Below are positions 1 through 12,300 of a stretch of 64,000 bases of DNA, one piece after another. Location of the stretch: the NCBI GenBank assembly GCA_043228905.1, contig JBHGNT010000003.1, forward strand, positions 11,408,001-11,472,000. The letters run 5' to 3'. A program made the position numbers and the translations under genes. How positions within the stretch are numbered: the stretch's first letter is position 1; each line of letters starts with the position of its first letter. Under the pieces are notes generated by a model, which was not told where the DNA came from, did not search any database, and saw only the letters and a list, made by a program, of their open reading frames with translations. The DNA comes from Azolla caroliniana (Eukaryota; Polypodiophyta).

Positions 1-261
1 CGAATCAACAAAAGGCCAAACAAACGAGAATTCGACGCCGACATGGAGGAACCGTCAGGTCGAGAAGCGCCGAAATGACAGCAGCGAAGGAGCTGAGATG
101 GGCCTCTTGAGCAGACAAGACGACCAAAAAGGTCGAGGTGCGCAGAACTAGATGGATCGTGGGAAGCGGAAGCAGACAGATCGAGGAGCGTGAGCAAGGC
201 CAAAAGACGCCGGGAAAAGCCGACTACAAGGATCGGCAAAGTCGTTGAGCTTGAGGGAGAA
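1..261 (+). mobile_element. Copia element G, region after RNase H
   Basis: This is purine-rich, charged, non-domain sequence of the kind lying between the RNase H end and the 3' LTR of the Copia elements in this window; very similar text precedes the LTRs near 41.7 kb and 62.4 kb. It ends in a polypurine stretch (about 246-261, GAGCTTGAGGGAGAAT) directly before the LTR. The rest of the element lies outside the window. It has no intact reading frame of its own. Confidence 0.7.
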
Positions 262-514
262 TGTTGAGCAGACAAGCTCAACCTGATCCAGATTCGTTGA
301 GTAAGCCAGAGCCGGCTTGTATAAAAAGTGCTCTCTGAGCACATTGTATGTACAGAGTGATTTTTGTATTTATGATTTAGGTTGTTCTACTCTCTCTATC
401 TCTGTCGTGTAATGTGTGTGTGTAATTTAATCTTTCCATTAAACCTTAGTTTTGTTTGTTGTTTGCTATCCGGCTTAGCTGGTTTGTCTAAGCTTGCACG
501 CATTAACTTTCACA
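262..514 (+). repeat. 3' LTR of Copia element G
   Basis: The LTR starts TGTTGAGCAGACAAGCTCAA and ends near CTTTCACA. It has the CTTGTATAAAAAG TATA region (about 316-328) seen in the other Copia LTRs here. A short inverted repeat (GTGCT..AGCAC, 328-342) follows the TATA box. Beyond 514 the sequence is an opposite-strand element, so G appears to have inserted into that element. Confidence 0.7.
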
Positions 515-1829
515 TTCGGCTTTCTTCTGCTCGGTTTCTTGTCGTAGTCCCATCTTTGTCCTTAGTGCTCCGAAGCATTGATTTGGGAGTGGCTTCGTTA
601 GGCAACCGATGATGTTAACCTCGGTGTCAATCTTCCGGACTTCAAACTTCTTCTCGGTTACTCGCTCTCAGATGTGATGATACCACACCTCAACATGCAT
701 TGTCTCCGCATGATAGATTGTATTATTGATGGCTCTATGAGTCATAGTAGATGGTCGGTGATGGGTGGTCGCTTCAGCTCGTAGCCTAGAAGTTGGCAGT
801 CAGTCGGTGTAGCCAAATCGCATCCTTTGCTACTTCGGATGGTGCTATGTACTCGGCCTCTATGGTAGATAGAGTCATGCACTCTTGAAGCTTCGACCTT
901 CATGATATGGCACTATCACCGTAGGTGAAGATGTAGCCTGATGTTGACTTTTGATTATTCAGATTCCTAGCATAGTCGGAGTCGGTATAGCCTTCAACTT
1001 CGGTCGGGTTTGCCGATCCGAAAGTCAGTTGTACATCTGCGTCCCTCTTAGGTACCTGAAGATGTGCTTGATGGTCTCCCACGGCTTTAGTCATGGGTTT
1101 GACATGTACCGGCTGATGACCCCTATGACATATGTAAGGTTGGTTCGGGGTGCCACCATCGCGTACATGATACTTCCTACTGCTGATGCGTAGGGTATCT
1201 CTCCTTTGAGCTCTCTCTCCTTATCCGTTGAAGGAGAGTCTCTATCTGATAGTCGAATCGACGTCAAAAGCGGTGTTGGTGTTGGCTTCGCGTTCTCTAT
1301 GTTGAAGCGCTTCAGCACTTTGCGGATGTAGTCGGACTGGGAGAGTAGGAGAGTCCTTGTCTTCCGATTTTGCTCAATCCTCATGCCCAAAATGCGTTGG
1401 GCTTGTCTGAGTTCCTTCATTGCGAACTTGTCGTGAAGGCTTCGCTTTAGCTTTCTTATTTCAGCTTGATTGCCTCCTACAATCAGCATGTCGTCGACAT
1501 ATAGGATCAGATAGATCCAGGACTCCTCAGCCAGTTGCCGAGTATATAGACATGGGTCTGTGTCGGACCAGCTGTAGCCACGTTTTTGGATGTAGGAGTC
1601 GAACTTTTGGTACCACATCCTCGACGCTTGTTTTAAGCCATAAAGGCATTTCTTTAATCGACATACGAGGTGACCTTCCTCCCCCGTCGTCGTGAAGGTT
1701 GTCCGTTGAGACATATAGATGTTTTCTTCCAAATCTCCGTGTAGGAAAGTTGTCTTGATGTTTAGCTTCTCAAGCTCTCGGTCTTCAGTCACCATGACCC
1801 TGAGGAGGAGCCGAAGTGTGATCAGTATG
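515..1829 (-). pseudogene. Copia element H: broken reverse transcriptase and RNase H
   Basis: Read on the minus strand this encodes the C-terminal half of a Ty1/copia polyprotein. The RT has the LNIKTTFLHGDLEE block, the LYGLKQA block and a YVDD catalytic box at 1490-1501. RNase H motifs follow (TDSDYA, STSGYIFTYGD). The RT runs open to about 1091; a frame change and stops break RNase H between 1091 and 600. There is no gag, protease or integrase: the RT is joined almost directly to an LTR. The best relative in the window is the plus-strand copy at 3.7-5.5 kb. It is non-functional. Confidence 0.85.
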
Positions 1830-2179
1830 GCAAAAGAGACGACAGTGTTTTCACTGTTGGAGAAGTTACAGGTTGTATAAGAAAAAACTTTATTCAAAAT
1901 ACTCTATAGACTCTCTACATCGAATGTGCTTAGAGAGAAATTTTATACAAATCCTTAAAAGGACTGACAGAAGTATTGACAAGTACTTCAATTGTCATAA
2001 CTGAGCTCTGACACTAACTCCTAAATATATGCCTATCTACTAGGCTAGGATCGTAGGCCTCTAACGGCCTACCGATTACACTCTGATCCGGACACTGATC
2101 CGGCTCTCCGTTCGGGACACCGATCCGGCTATTGGCTTATTCAGCCAATCTAGATCATGTTGAGCATGTCCATTCAACA
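1830..2179 (-). repeat. 5' LTR of Copia element H (minus strand)
   Basis: The LTR begins TGTTGAATGGACATGCTCAA read leftward from 2179 and contains the family signatures: a GGAGTTAGTG segment and a TTGTATAAAA TATA region at about 1944. Its inner end is joined to RT sequence near 1830 without a primer-binding site, gag or integrase, so a large internal deletion is inferred; the inner boundary is approximate. The five bases after it (2180-2184, CCAAG) lie inside an RNase H gene of element I, so H inserted into I. Confidence 0.7.
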
Positions 2180-3310
2180 CCAAGAACCCTGTATTCCATG
2201 CTCGCACAAAGCACATAGAAGTGCACTATCACTTTGTGCGTGAACGGGTCCTAAGCGGTGAAGTCGAACTCTAGTATGTTCGAACCAATCGACAAGTTGC
2301 CGACATTTTCACCAAGGCTCTTGGGACAGATAAGTTACATCAATTCTTGGAGATGCTTGGTATCCAACACCTCGACGTGCCGCACTTGAGGGGGAGAGCA
2401 GTTGGGAAGAACAGCGGTTGTGATGATTAGCCGGAACACGAACCAACCGAAAGGAGGAGAGCCGAAGAAGAAGACGAATCGGCTAAGGAAGTCGAAACAT
2501 CCGGTAGAGCTGGAGCAGGCGACCAAGTCAAGGACAGAGATGACCGGAAGAAAAAGGCCAGGACCAAGACATGGTCGGATGTGGTCAAGGGTCGAGGTTT
2601 GGAGAGCCAATTCGGACAAAGAGCGAGAACAAATCGTAGACAGACGATTCGGTCAAGTGGTTTGATTCGGATGAGTCGATCTACACAAAGGCCAAGCGGA
2701 TGACAGGGCAGCCAAAGCCGATAATGAGACGGAGGAACCACAGGTCGAGGGGCCCCAAAGCCGTGACAGCGAGGGAGCTGAGAAGAGCCTGAAGAGCAGG
2801 CAAGCCGACCGAGGGACCGGACGGATCAAGAAGTGTGTGCCAAGATACAAGATGGTAGGAGGAGCCGAGGCGAAGAACGATAGAGTAGAAGGAACCGATC
2901 GGTGGAGAGCCAGATCCGCGGGGAGCTTGTAGCCGGTAGTCCGTTAGAAGCCTACGCTCCTAGTTTAGTAGGTAGTTATATTTTTGGGAGTTAGTGTTAG
3001 AGGTGCATTCATGAGCATTGAAGTACAGATAGTACTTGTGTCAGCCCACTGTCAGGGCTTGTATATAAGTGCTCTCTGAGAACACTTGTAAGTATGCGGA
3101 GCGTATTATTTTTTGAATCTAAATTTCTGAGTTTTCTTCTCTCTCTTTGTCTCTCCCGTTCTATGTTTCTCCATTGTTTCTCTGTGTTTTCTCTGTCGTT
3201 GTCTGACTGAACTCATTGTGTTCTGTTTAGCTTCCACACTTACATCTTTTCATCTTGTAAAGTTGAGTTCGATGAGTAATGTAAAGAAGCGTCTCTTTAA
3301 GAAACTCTGT
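2180..3310 (+). mobile_element. Copia element I: RNase H tail, spacer and 3' LTR
   Basis: From 2182 the plus strand encodes the RNase H end typical of these elements ([20 protein letters not shown], then ADIFTKALG), with an in-frame TAG at about 2271 after GEVEL. A polar spacer follows to about 2900. From about 2920 to 3310 lies an LTR: GGAGTTAGTG, GAAGTAC dyad, TTGTATATAAG TATA region at about 3059. The usual LTR start (TGTTGA) and the polypurine tract are missing, so a small deletion lies between spacer and LTR. Element H interrupts its upstream side. Confidence 0.7.
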
Positions 3311-3730
3311 GAAACTGTCTACCTCTCTCTCTCTTTCTCTGTGTATATCCTCTAGATAGGAACAGAGAATCTGACCTTCACCCAACACTTGTCAGTTTCC
3401 TAACTCCATACACAAAATCCTCATACGCTTCTGCATCAGTCATCCATCATCTCATCTCACAGCAGTCGACAAAGACACTCTTAGTGTCAACAAGTTTTGA
3501 CTATTCTTCAACCGATTTCGAGGTGGACATGCCAAATCCTGAACCCGATTCAGCTAGCAACCCACTAGACGAACCCAAATCAGCAAATGGTCTAGTAGCC
3601 GAATCCCAATTGGCTAGAAAATCAACCTAGACCAAATTGGCTACTAGTTCTGAATCGGCCAAGATGACAAATGGCCGGTCTGAACTAGCCAAGGCACCAA
3701 CACACTAGTCAAATACTCCTGAGGTAGAGG
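3311..3730 (+). other. Non-coding stretch before Copia J
   Basis: CT-rich sequence to about 3400, then text resembling the variable linker between integrase and RT (degenerate repeats of CC-GAA/TCGGCTAG type from about 3540). I see no gene here; it is probably LTR remnant plus the decayed upstream part of element J. Confidence 0.4.
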
Positions 3731-5470
3731 ATGATCCGACATCAAAGCAAGAAAATTGGCATAGCGGATCCCCCCAACGATCTCCTTCAAGCAAGAAAAT
3801 TCGAACCAATTAAATTAGCACCAAGGAGATCTAGACGAGTCCGAATACTGATAGAGTTCTACCAACCAGGCCTGGACTACATCAATTACAACGACACAGG
3901 AGAACTAAGCTCCTACGAGGAATCCATTACTATGTCAAATGCCGACACATGGAAACAAGCCATGAAATCCAAAATGGTCTCGATCAAAGAAAATGACACG
4001 TGGAAGTTGGTCAAATTGGCAACGGACGGAAGCCGCTACCCTATAAATTGGTTTACAGGTATAAATATATATCTAGTTTGGACAAGCCCAAGTACAAAGC
4101 TCGGCACGTCGCCAAGGGGTTCATGCAAGAACACAACATCGACTACGGGAAGATCTTTTCTCCAGTAGTCAAGATGACAACCCCCCGACTCCTACTCAAA
4201 GTCGTAACGATGAACAACCTTGAGCTTGAACTGTTGAACATAAAGACGACATTCCTCCATGGAGAGCTGGAAGAGGACATTTACATGTCTCAGTCGGCAG
4301 GCTTCATGGCGATGGGGGAGGAAGGTCACCTTGTATGCCAATTGAAGAAAAGCCTTTACAACTTGAAACAAACACCAAGGATGTAGTACCAAAACTTTGA
4401 CTCCTACAACTGGTAGCTTGGTTACAGCCAGTCCGACTCTAACCTGTGTATGTATATTTAGTAACTGGCCGTCGAGTCCCAGATCTACCTAATCCTATAT
4501 GTTAGTGACGTGCTTATCGCCGGAAGAAATTAATTTGAAATCGGGAAGCTGAAACAAAAACTTCACGAGAAGTTCTCGATGAAGGATCTCAGAGAAGCCC
4601 AACACATATTTTGCATGCGGTTAGAGCGAAATCGGACAAAATATATATTTAGGCTCTCCCAATTCGATTACATCTAGAAGGTGCTAAAGCACTTTAATAT
4701 GGATAAATCGAAGCCGGCACCAACACAACTCCCGACATCGATCAGACTATCGGACAAGGAATCTCCTTCTACAGAGGAAGAGAGAGGTCATGAGCCGAAT
4801 ACCCTGTACGCATCGGTGGTAGGAAGTCTCATGTACGCGATGATAGTCACCCAACCTGACATTGCGTATGTCGTAGGAGCCACCAACCAGTACATGTCTA
4901 ATCCCGGAAATAAGCATTGGGAATCTGTAATACAAATATTACAGTCACTACGCGACACCGAATACTTATACCTGACTTTCAGATCAGACGAGCCGACCGA
5001 AGTCGAAGGCTTCACCGATTTCGATTATGCTAGCAACCCCAACAATCCGAAATCGACATCAGGTTATGTCTTCACCTACGGAGATGGAGCTATCTCATGG
5101 AGGTCGAAGCTACTAGAATGCACGAGACTCTCCATGACAAAGGTCGAGTACATAGCCGCGTTGAAGGTAGACAAAGAAGCATTCTAGCTGAACGGATTGT
5201 CGGTCGATTTTTCGGCAAAAAGCTGAATTGACCAACCAACACCGACCATATATTGCAACCCACAAAGCATAATCCATATCATTCGGAATCCAATATACCA
5301 CACGAACACGAAACACGAAACACATTGACGTGAGGTATCACCACATTTAGGAGCTCGTCACCGACAAAAAACTCGAAGTTCGAAAAGTGGATACCAAGGT
5401 GAATATCACCAACAGCCTGACAAAGCCACTCCCAGATCATCATTTCAGCACGCTGAAGAGACAAATGGGA
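3731..5470 (+). pseudogene. Copia element J: decayed RT and RNase H
   Basis: A Ty1/copia RT/RNase H can be followed through several stops and frame changes. It begins with MSNADTWKQAMKSKM, then KARHVAKGF, LNIKTTFLHGELEEDIYMSQ and LYNLKQ. Stops follow at 4384-4386 and at about 4416, 4459 and 4531. The catalytic YVDD box reads YVSD (4498-4509), so the first metal-binding Asp is lost. From 4681 the open part covers the RT thumb and RNase H ([11 protein letters not shown] at about 5055) to 5187; a degenerate end continues to about 5470. Protease, gag and integrase are absent. It is close to element H, in opposite orientation. Confidence 0.85.
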
Positions 5471-6396
5471 CTAGTCCAAGCTGAGGAGCAAAGAGGAGCC
5501 GAATCCGATGGAGCGGCAAGGGAGTCAGAAATCGGAGGGGCCGAATGAGCTGAAACGACAAAGTCAACAAGTCGAACAGTTGTAGAGGCCATTGAGTTTG
5601 AGAGAGCCGAAAGGCTACAAGATGATCGAAGGGTGGACGGAGTCAAAAGCCGATCGTTGATTTGAAAGGAGGAACAAGGACCAGCCGACAAAAGAAGTCA
5701 ATGGCCAAAGGGTCGAAAGCTGACTTAGCTAGCAGCTGATTCGACCACTAGAAGACTCTACCACTGCTGATTGTCTCTTGAGCTCTAACAGATTCACTAT
5801 GTAACTGCCTTCTGTCTTCATCTTGCTATTGTTGATTATCAATGTACTATGATTCCTTCTTGTCATTGTTGTTTGCTTGATCCACGCATAAGACCCTTAG
5901 TTGTTGTCCTACAAATAACCTGCTCACAAATCTAGCACACATATTCCTATCAAACATCATGTAATTGGCATAACAGTTTTTTAAGTGATTGCAGGAATTA
6001 TGTTGTAATTACCCTTAATTGGGCTCCTTGAGGCATGCCATGCACTAAATGCTGTTGTCAAAGTAGGAATGACATTATCTTGATTACAAATATTACATTC
6101 TGATATGGCTCATGTATAGTGTCTTGCATTCTAGTCTTGCACATCTTGGAAAAACATGCAAGCAAAATTTTATGCATTCATGGTTACACATTACCATGAT
6201 TTCTCTTTTCCATTTCGGAAAGAATATATATATCGTACACAATTAAACTGATCGTGGTATTTCTTGTTGTGCGTTGCTACGAAAACAATTACAATGTTGG
6301 AAGGATATAATTCAAACCATCATTTTGTTTATCATTAATCTTTTCGTTCATATTGTAAATGATATGTAACATGATTTCCACTAGTTGAACAATACG
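5471..6396. other. Copia J tail and 3' flank of the MATE gene
   Basis: Up to about 5710 the purine-rich text resembles the post-RNase H spacer of a Copia element. From about 5760 the sequence becomes AT-rich with no repeats that I recognise, and probably holds the 3' untranslated region of the minus-strand MATE gene. I could not fix a polyadenylation site. Confidence 0.5.
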
Positions 6397-9300
6397 TTAT
6401 AATTCTTGTGTTTCACTTAGAAACTTCCATGGACCAGTAGCAGTACCTACCCTGCAAATCAAATGCTGTTTATTGTAAAACATAACCCAATATAGTTTAA
6501 AAACATCTTTACAAGAATGTAAATAAATTTCACCACCATTAAATAGATTGGTCACCTCAAAAATCCTGCAAACATCCTAAGTGTCATTAGCATGGTCAAT
6601 CCAGTCCAAATACCCAAGAACCCCCATGTTGAAGCAGATATGGCCATCAATATTGAAGATATTATTGTGATAATTATCTGCAAGAATCAATACATTATTC
6701 AGGTTTCATTATATATATAAATGCTCTATAGCATGTGCCTTCAGGATATAGTACGGATTTTTACAGATACAAAATGCATACTTACAGGATACCATTTATT
6801 TTGGGGTTTTTCATGAATAAATATTTAGGGTGTTTACAATGCCATTAAAAATGCTGTAAATTAATGTGTAAGAAAACTCTTGCATTCATGTGCCATGGTT
6901 ACATATTTTCGTGGACACACTATTTAAACATTGATCTCTAAGCATAGAATCTGAACCAAAAAACTTATCTTGCCAATAATTAGCTTACCATTGATTGAGC
7001 TGCATAACCAAAGTCCAAGGCCCCAAAATAAAGACCATCAAAAACAAATGCTAACGAGTTTATTGGTTGTGTAGCTGCCACAAACTAAGACATTTTGCCC
7101 AAATTTAGCAGAGAGCATCGCTAGTCTAAACCGAGAGCAATGTGTCACAAGAATTAAATAGATTTATATTTAAATTTGAAAATCTTTTCAATCATTGTCT
7201 GACACATGCTTCAACGTTTTTAAGTATTTTTCTTTCATGATGATATATAGTCTTATGAGAGATGTGGGCCTATGATGTAATTCCATCACATCATCACAAG
7301 TTAAAAAACTTACAGGGATCCCCAGTGCCAGAAACTCAAGAACCTGAGGGTCGTTTGTGAAAAGCTTTGAAAACATACTTAGTCCAAGACCAAGAAACAC
7401 CAATAATGCGAAACCAAAAGCACATGCCATCTACAAAAAATCATTATGAAAACGTTTACAATAACAAAACCACAAGATGCCTAATTGGGTCCCAAACAAC
7501 ACAATTTCAGCTTGTATCATTACCTGCAGTGTCCGGAAAGCAGTAGCTTTTGCTAGCTCATAGTCACCTTTAGCTAAAGAACTTGCTATAATAGCCTAAA
7601 GAACATAGATAGTGCAAATGATCCAAAAATTGAATCGTGAATTTAAGATATTATTTCAGTTAATAGAATATTTTATCTCATAGGGTATACCTGACCAGCA
7701 AGAGCTATGGCATCAGAAAGAAGGGATGCAGCCAACCACGTTTGCATACATATCTGGTGTGCTGCCATTGGAATTGCACCTTGTTTTGCCGCCTGTGATG
7801 TAGCGAAGGTTAAGCAAAGCATTGCTGCAGTAGAACGGGCAAGTAAAAGACCACCTATTCAACAGAACCCCATTACTTCGAGACACTTTTTCCTATCAAC
7901 TTTTACTTGAATTTATTTTCTTTTCAATTTTAAGGTTTTACATGTTGGCTTTTGATGGAAATTCTGACATGCGGTGTCGTTGACTTCTCAAAGAGCCCAC
8001 GTGATGGTGGATTTTTTTAATTTAATAAAATAAATAAAATACCTTCAAGTGGAAAAAGGGAACGAAAAAGTGAGAAAAAAAGAGAACTGTTTTTCATTAC
8101 CATTTTTCAGAAATCTGTCATACTCAAGATCGCTTAGTTTTGGCGGCAGAAGCACAACTTTTTCACTCATCTTCCACAACAAGACCAAAGCAATGAAGTA
8201 CCTACAAACATTTTCATATCAAATATCATAAGGTAATTTTCTGAGTAAGTTCAAACAATCATGAGAAAACATCAAAATCAGATTGAGTAGGTAAACCCAT
8301 CAGAAACTCACCAAGTAGTTAACAGAATCCTTCAAAAAACTGGAGTTCATACAACCTTTTGACTTACTCTGATATGACAGTTGCCACAGCAGCTCCACCC
8401 ACACCATAGCCAAGAGAGAAAATGAGAATGGGGACAAGCACCATATTGATTATATTTCCAGAAACTGCAAAGCCAAAAGCAAATGCAGCCATATTGCTGA
8501 CATAAGAGAGGAACAATGTGTATTGATTGTTGCATGCATATGTATAACAACCATGTGCATGATTTCAAAGTCAGATTAAGGCTATCGTGAGATAGAAAAT
8601 TATGCTAACATTGTCTAGAGGCCAAATTTAACAAGAAATGATTATACCTGTTACATTATCTCATTATCTTAGATTATCATGGAAAATGGGAATTAAGGAA
8701 ATAAAAATGGCATATTAAAAATAATAAAAGAAGCCATAAAACATGTATATATCATTATTAAAGTAAGGCAAATAGGTGATGTGGCCAAGTTTTAATTACT
8801 ACATAATCAATGCATGATTACATGTATTTAAATGCTCCATTTCAATTTTTATTTTAGCTACAGAAGACATTTTAGTTAAAAGATTCCACACACCAGTAGC
8901 ATAAAGAGGAGTTTTTGTGTCTTTGAAACCCCGGAAGACACCTTGTGTCGCCAAGGATACAACCACTGCAGGTGCACCCAATGCACGCAGTGTCAGGTAT
9001 TGTTGAGCTGGAAGCCGCATATTTGAATCCTGTACTTCAAATTTTGGATATGAGCATGGAACTTTTTTATCACCTCATTGGGATAAATTGTTTTAAATCG
9101 CCTTCTATAGGACAAATTAGCAAGACTTTGTAACTGATTTGCTAAACATTATTTATCAACTTACTACAGGCACTCCCATGATGTCCAAAATTGGCCCTGA
9201 TCCAGCTGTCAATAGAATGAGTTCAAAGAAACCAAGCACACATGCTACAACTAATGCTGTTGAGACTGCTGGTAAGCTTTTTTTTCTGGAGTCATCTATC

Positions 9301-12300
9301 TGCTTCACTGCAAGTTTCTTCTGGACGATATAACTTGAAGTCTCGTCTGCAACGGATAAATATTTCTAGCTTAAGCTTGATTTTGTTACTGAATTAAAAA
9401 CGAAATATCATGTTGTCTTACCTACACTAATATCTAGAGGAGAAATTTAGAGTTCTTCCAAAGAAAGAAACAAGATTAATCAAATAACATTGTTATACCT
9501 AATCAATAATAACAATCTATTTATTACTACTAACTAAGGTATAGAGAATAAGCCATTACTTGTTCAGAGCTTCTCATAGACCCTCAACTCATAATCTGTG
9601 TCTATATCCTCAATTTCAATGAAATTAATAATTTTCCCAGTCGTACACAACTGTCTATTTGTGGAAATCAATTGGACAGCTTCCATAGAAATAAATATGT
9701 CTTAAGATTTAATTTAATTAGGAATTTGTATAGTAACTAACTCCCTGTTACAATAGGCAGCAACAAATTCTTTTTGCTGCTACTTCTGTTCTCTGCTCCA
9801 TCCATTATCTTCATTTTATATCCATGCAATACCTTCCCTTCATGAATTTCCATCCACTTGCCATTAACCATTGTATTTTTATTGTTATGTAATCCAATAT
9901 TTTCACTATTTGACATTTACAACTATGTTCCCTAGTGTTATGTGTTGGGAATAAAGGGCCATCGTGCCTTTTATTAGTGCACGAGTGTGAACGCACTCGT
10001 AGGACACTTTTGACTTGTATATACATAATATCTAAAAACCAAAAAAGAGGTACACTCTCTGTACCCAAGACATTGTGCATCTCTCTCTCTCCCTTTATCT
10101 CTCACGCTGACTCTCTCCCTCTCTGTTTTTGACCTAAACCCTAATCCTCGTGCTGCCTTCATTATGTTCTTGCATGTAGTCTTGAAACAAGACTGATAAT
10201 TTCCCATCACAAATTCCAATCCAAATCTCATGATCTAAGATTTATAATCGATAAATCAGCAAAATGCTATATGAAACCATATAAAGACTGATAATGCATG
10301 ATTTGCAGTAAAAAATGATGATTTGCAGGTTCAACAGCTACCAAACAATGAGCATTGGGTTAGGAGATCGTCTAGAGTTACTAGACAGCCTGACAGATTT
10401 GTTCCTGATGCAAACAGTGTGGCTGATTATGTCATGGTAACTGATTGTGGCGAACCGACTTGCTTCAAGGAAGCAATGGACAGACAGGAAAGCAAGATTG
10501 GTTGCAAAAGGATACAAGCAGGAATATGGAGTTGATTTTGATGAGATCTTCTCGCCTGTAGTCAAGATGACTACATTAAGAATCATTTTGGACTTAGTTG
10601 CAGCTGAAGATATGGAGCTCATATAGATGGATGTGAAGACCGCCTTTTTACATGGCGATCTGCATGAAGACATATATATGCAGCAGCCTGAAGGTTTTGT
10701 GGCTAAAGGCAAAGAGAAGATGGTTTGTAAGCTCAAAAGGAGTTTGTATGGGTTGAAACAAGCACCAAGAGAATGGTATCATAAATTTGATGCATTTATG
10801 CAGTCTCAAGGTTTTCATAGAAGTCAAGTAGACCACTGCTTGTACACCAAGAAGGCAGGAGATGGCAGCCTGATTATCGTGGTTTTGTATGTTGATGATA
10901 TGTTGATTGCTGGCAAGGATATTCATGCCTTGGATTCATTGAAGCAAAGCCTTCATAGCAGCTTTAATATGAAGGATCTTGGTGATGCAAATCACATCCT
11001 TGGCATGCAAATACTCCGAAACCGGTGAAAGGGGTACTCTTTCTATCTCAGCAGGAGTATATCTCTAAGGTTTTGCAGCATTTCAATATGGAGGGGGGGA
11101 AAACAATTGGGGTTCCATTGCCTCCATATTTGAAACTCAGTGCAGAAAACAGCCCTACATCTGATGATGAGAAGGCTGAAATGGCTAAGGTTCCATATGC
11201 TTCAGCCGTTGGCAGTTTGATATATGCGATGGTTGCTACATGCCCTGATATTGCCTTTGCAGTGGGAGTGGTTAGTAGGCACATGGCAAATCCCGGCAAA
11301 TAGCATTGGGAAGCGGTGAAAGGTATTATGAGATACCTCAAAGGCACAAAGGACTTGGGCATTTGCTTTGGAAAGCAAAAGGCATCTGTCGGTTTTACGG
11401 ATGCGGACTATGCTGGTCACGCAGACTGCAGGAAGTCTACTTCTGGGTATGTGTTTACTTTCACAGGAGGAGCGGTCTCTTGGATCTCCAGACTACAGAA
11501 GTGTGTTTGCATTGTCTACTACAGAGGCAGAGTATGTTGCTGCCACTGAGGCATGCAAAGAGGCTTTATGGCTTTCATATCTAGTGAGAGATCTTGGCAT
11601 TACAGAGTTACCTATTCTTCATTGTGACAGCCAGAGTGCTATCATGCTAGCTCGGAATCCCGTCTTTCATGCAAAGACGAAGCACATAGAGGTGAAGTAT
11701 CACTTCATCAGAGATGTACTTGACAGCAAGAACATTGAGCTTGTCAAAGTACATACAAATAATAATCCTGCAGATCTTCTCACGAAGGGTCTTCCTGCTG
11801 AGCAATTTGCTAATTGCCGACAGATGATGGGAGTTGGATAGATGTATGTAGTTCAGCTTTGTACATACTTGGACTTAGCTGACTTTCTTTTCTTTGCTTT
11901 TCTTCTCACGGCACATTGCCTTTAGGTGGGAGGTTGTTGGGAATAAAGGGCCATCGTGCACGAGTGTGAACGCACTCATAGCACACTTTTGACTTGTATA
12001 TACATAATATCTAAAAACCAAAAAAGAGGTACACTCTTTGTACCCAAGACAGCGTGCATCTCTCTCTCTCCCTTTGTCTCTCACTCAGACTCTCTCCCTC
12101 TCTGTTTTTGACCTAAACCCTAATCCTCGTGCTGCCTTCATTATGTTCTTGCATGTAGTCTTGCAACAAGACTGATAATTTCCCATCACAAATTCCAATC
12201 CAAATCTCATGATCTAAGATTTATAATCAATAAATCAGCAATATCCTATATGAAACCATATAAAGACTGATAATGCATGGAATAAAGTCCATAATCCATA

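Larger units (their letters stand above)
9943..12140 (+). mobile_element. Copia element L inside MATE intron 3, antisense to the gene
   Basis: Two near-identical LTRs (9943-10161 and 11935-12140) flank a partial pol in plus orientation, opposite to the MATE gene. Putative 5-bp target duplications TTATG lie at 9938-9942, 10162-10166 and 12141-12145. The 5' part (primer-binding site, gag, protease, integrase) is missing. In its place, after the first LTR, is 139 bp that also follows the second LTR. This suggests that the first LTR is a solo LTR with host flank and that the rest is a tandemly duplicated half-element. Confidence 0.75.

Noticed and set aside
7188-7430. Separate small membrane protein gene
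   Set aside because: Its first half is exon 10 of the MATE gene (7430-7314); the rest reads into the following intron past a good GTAAGT donor.
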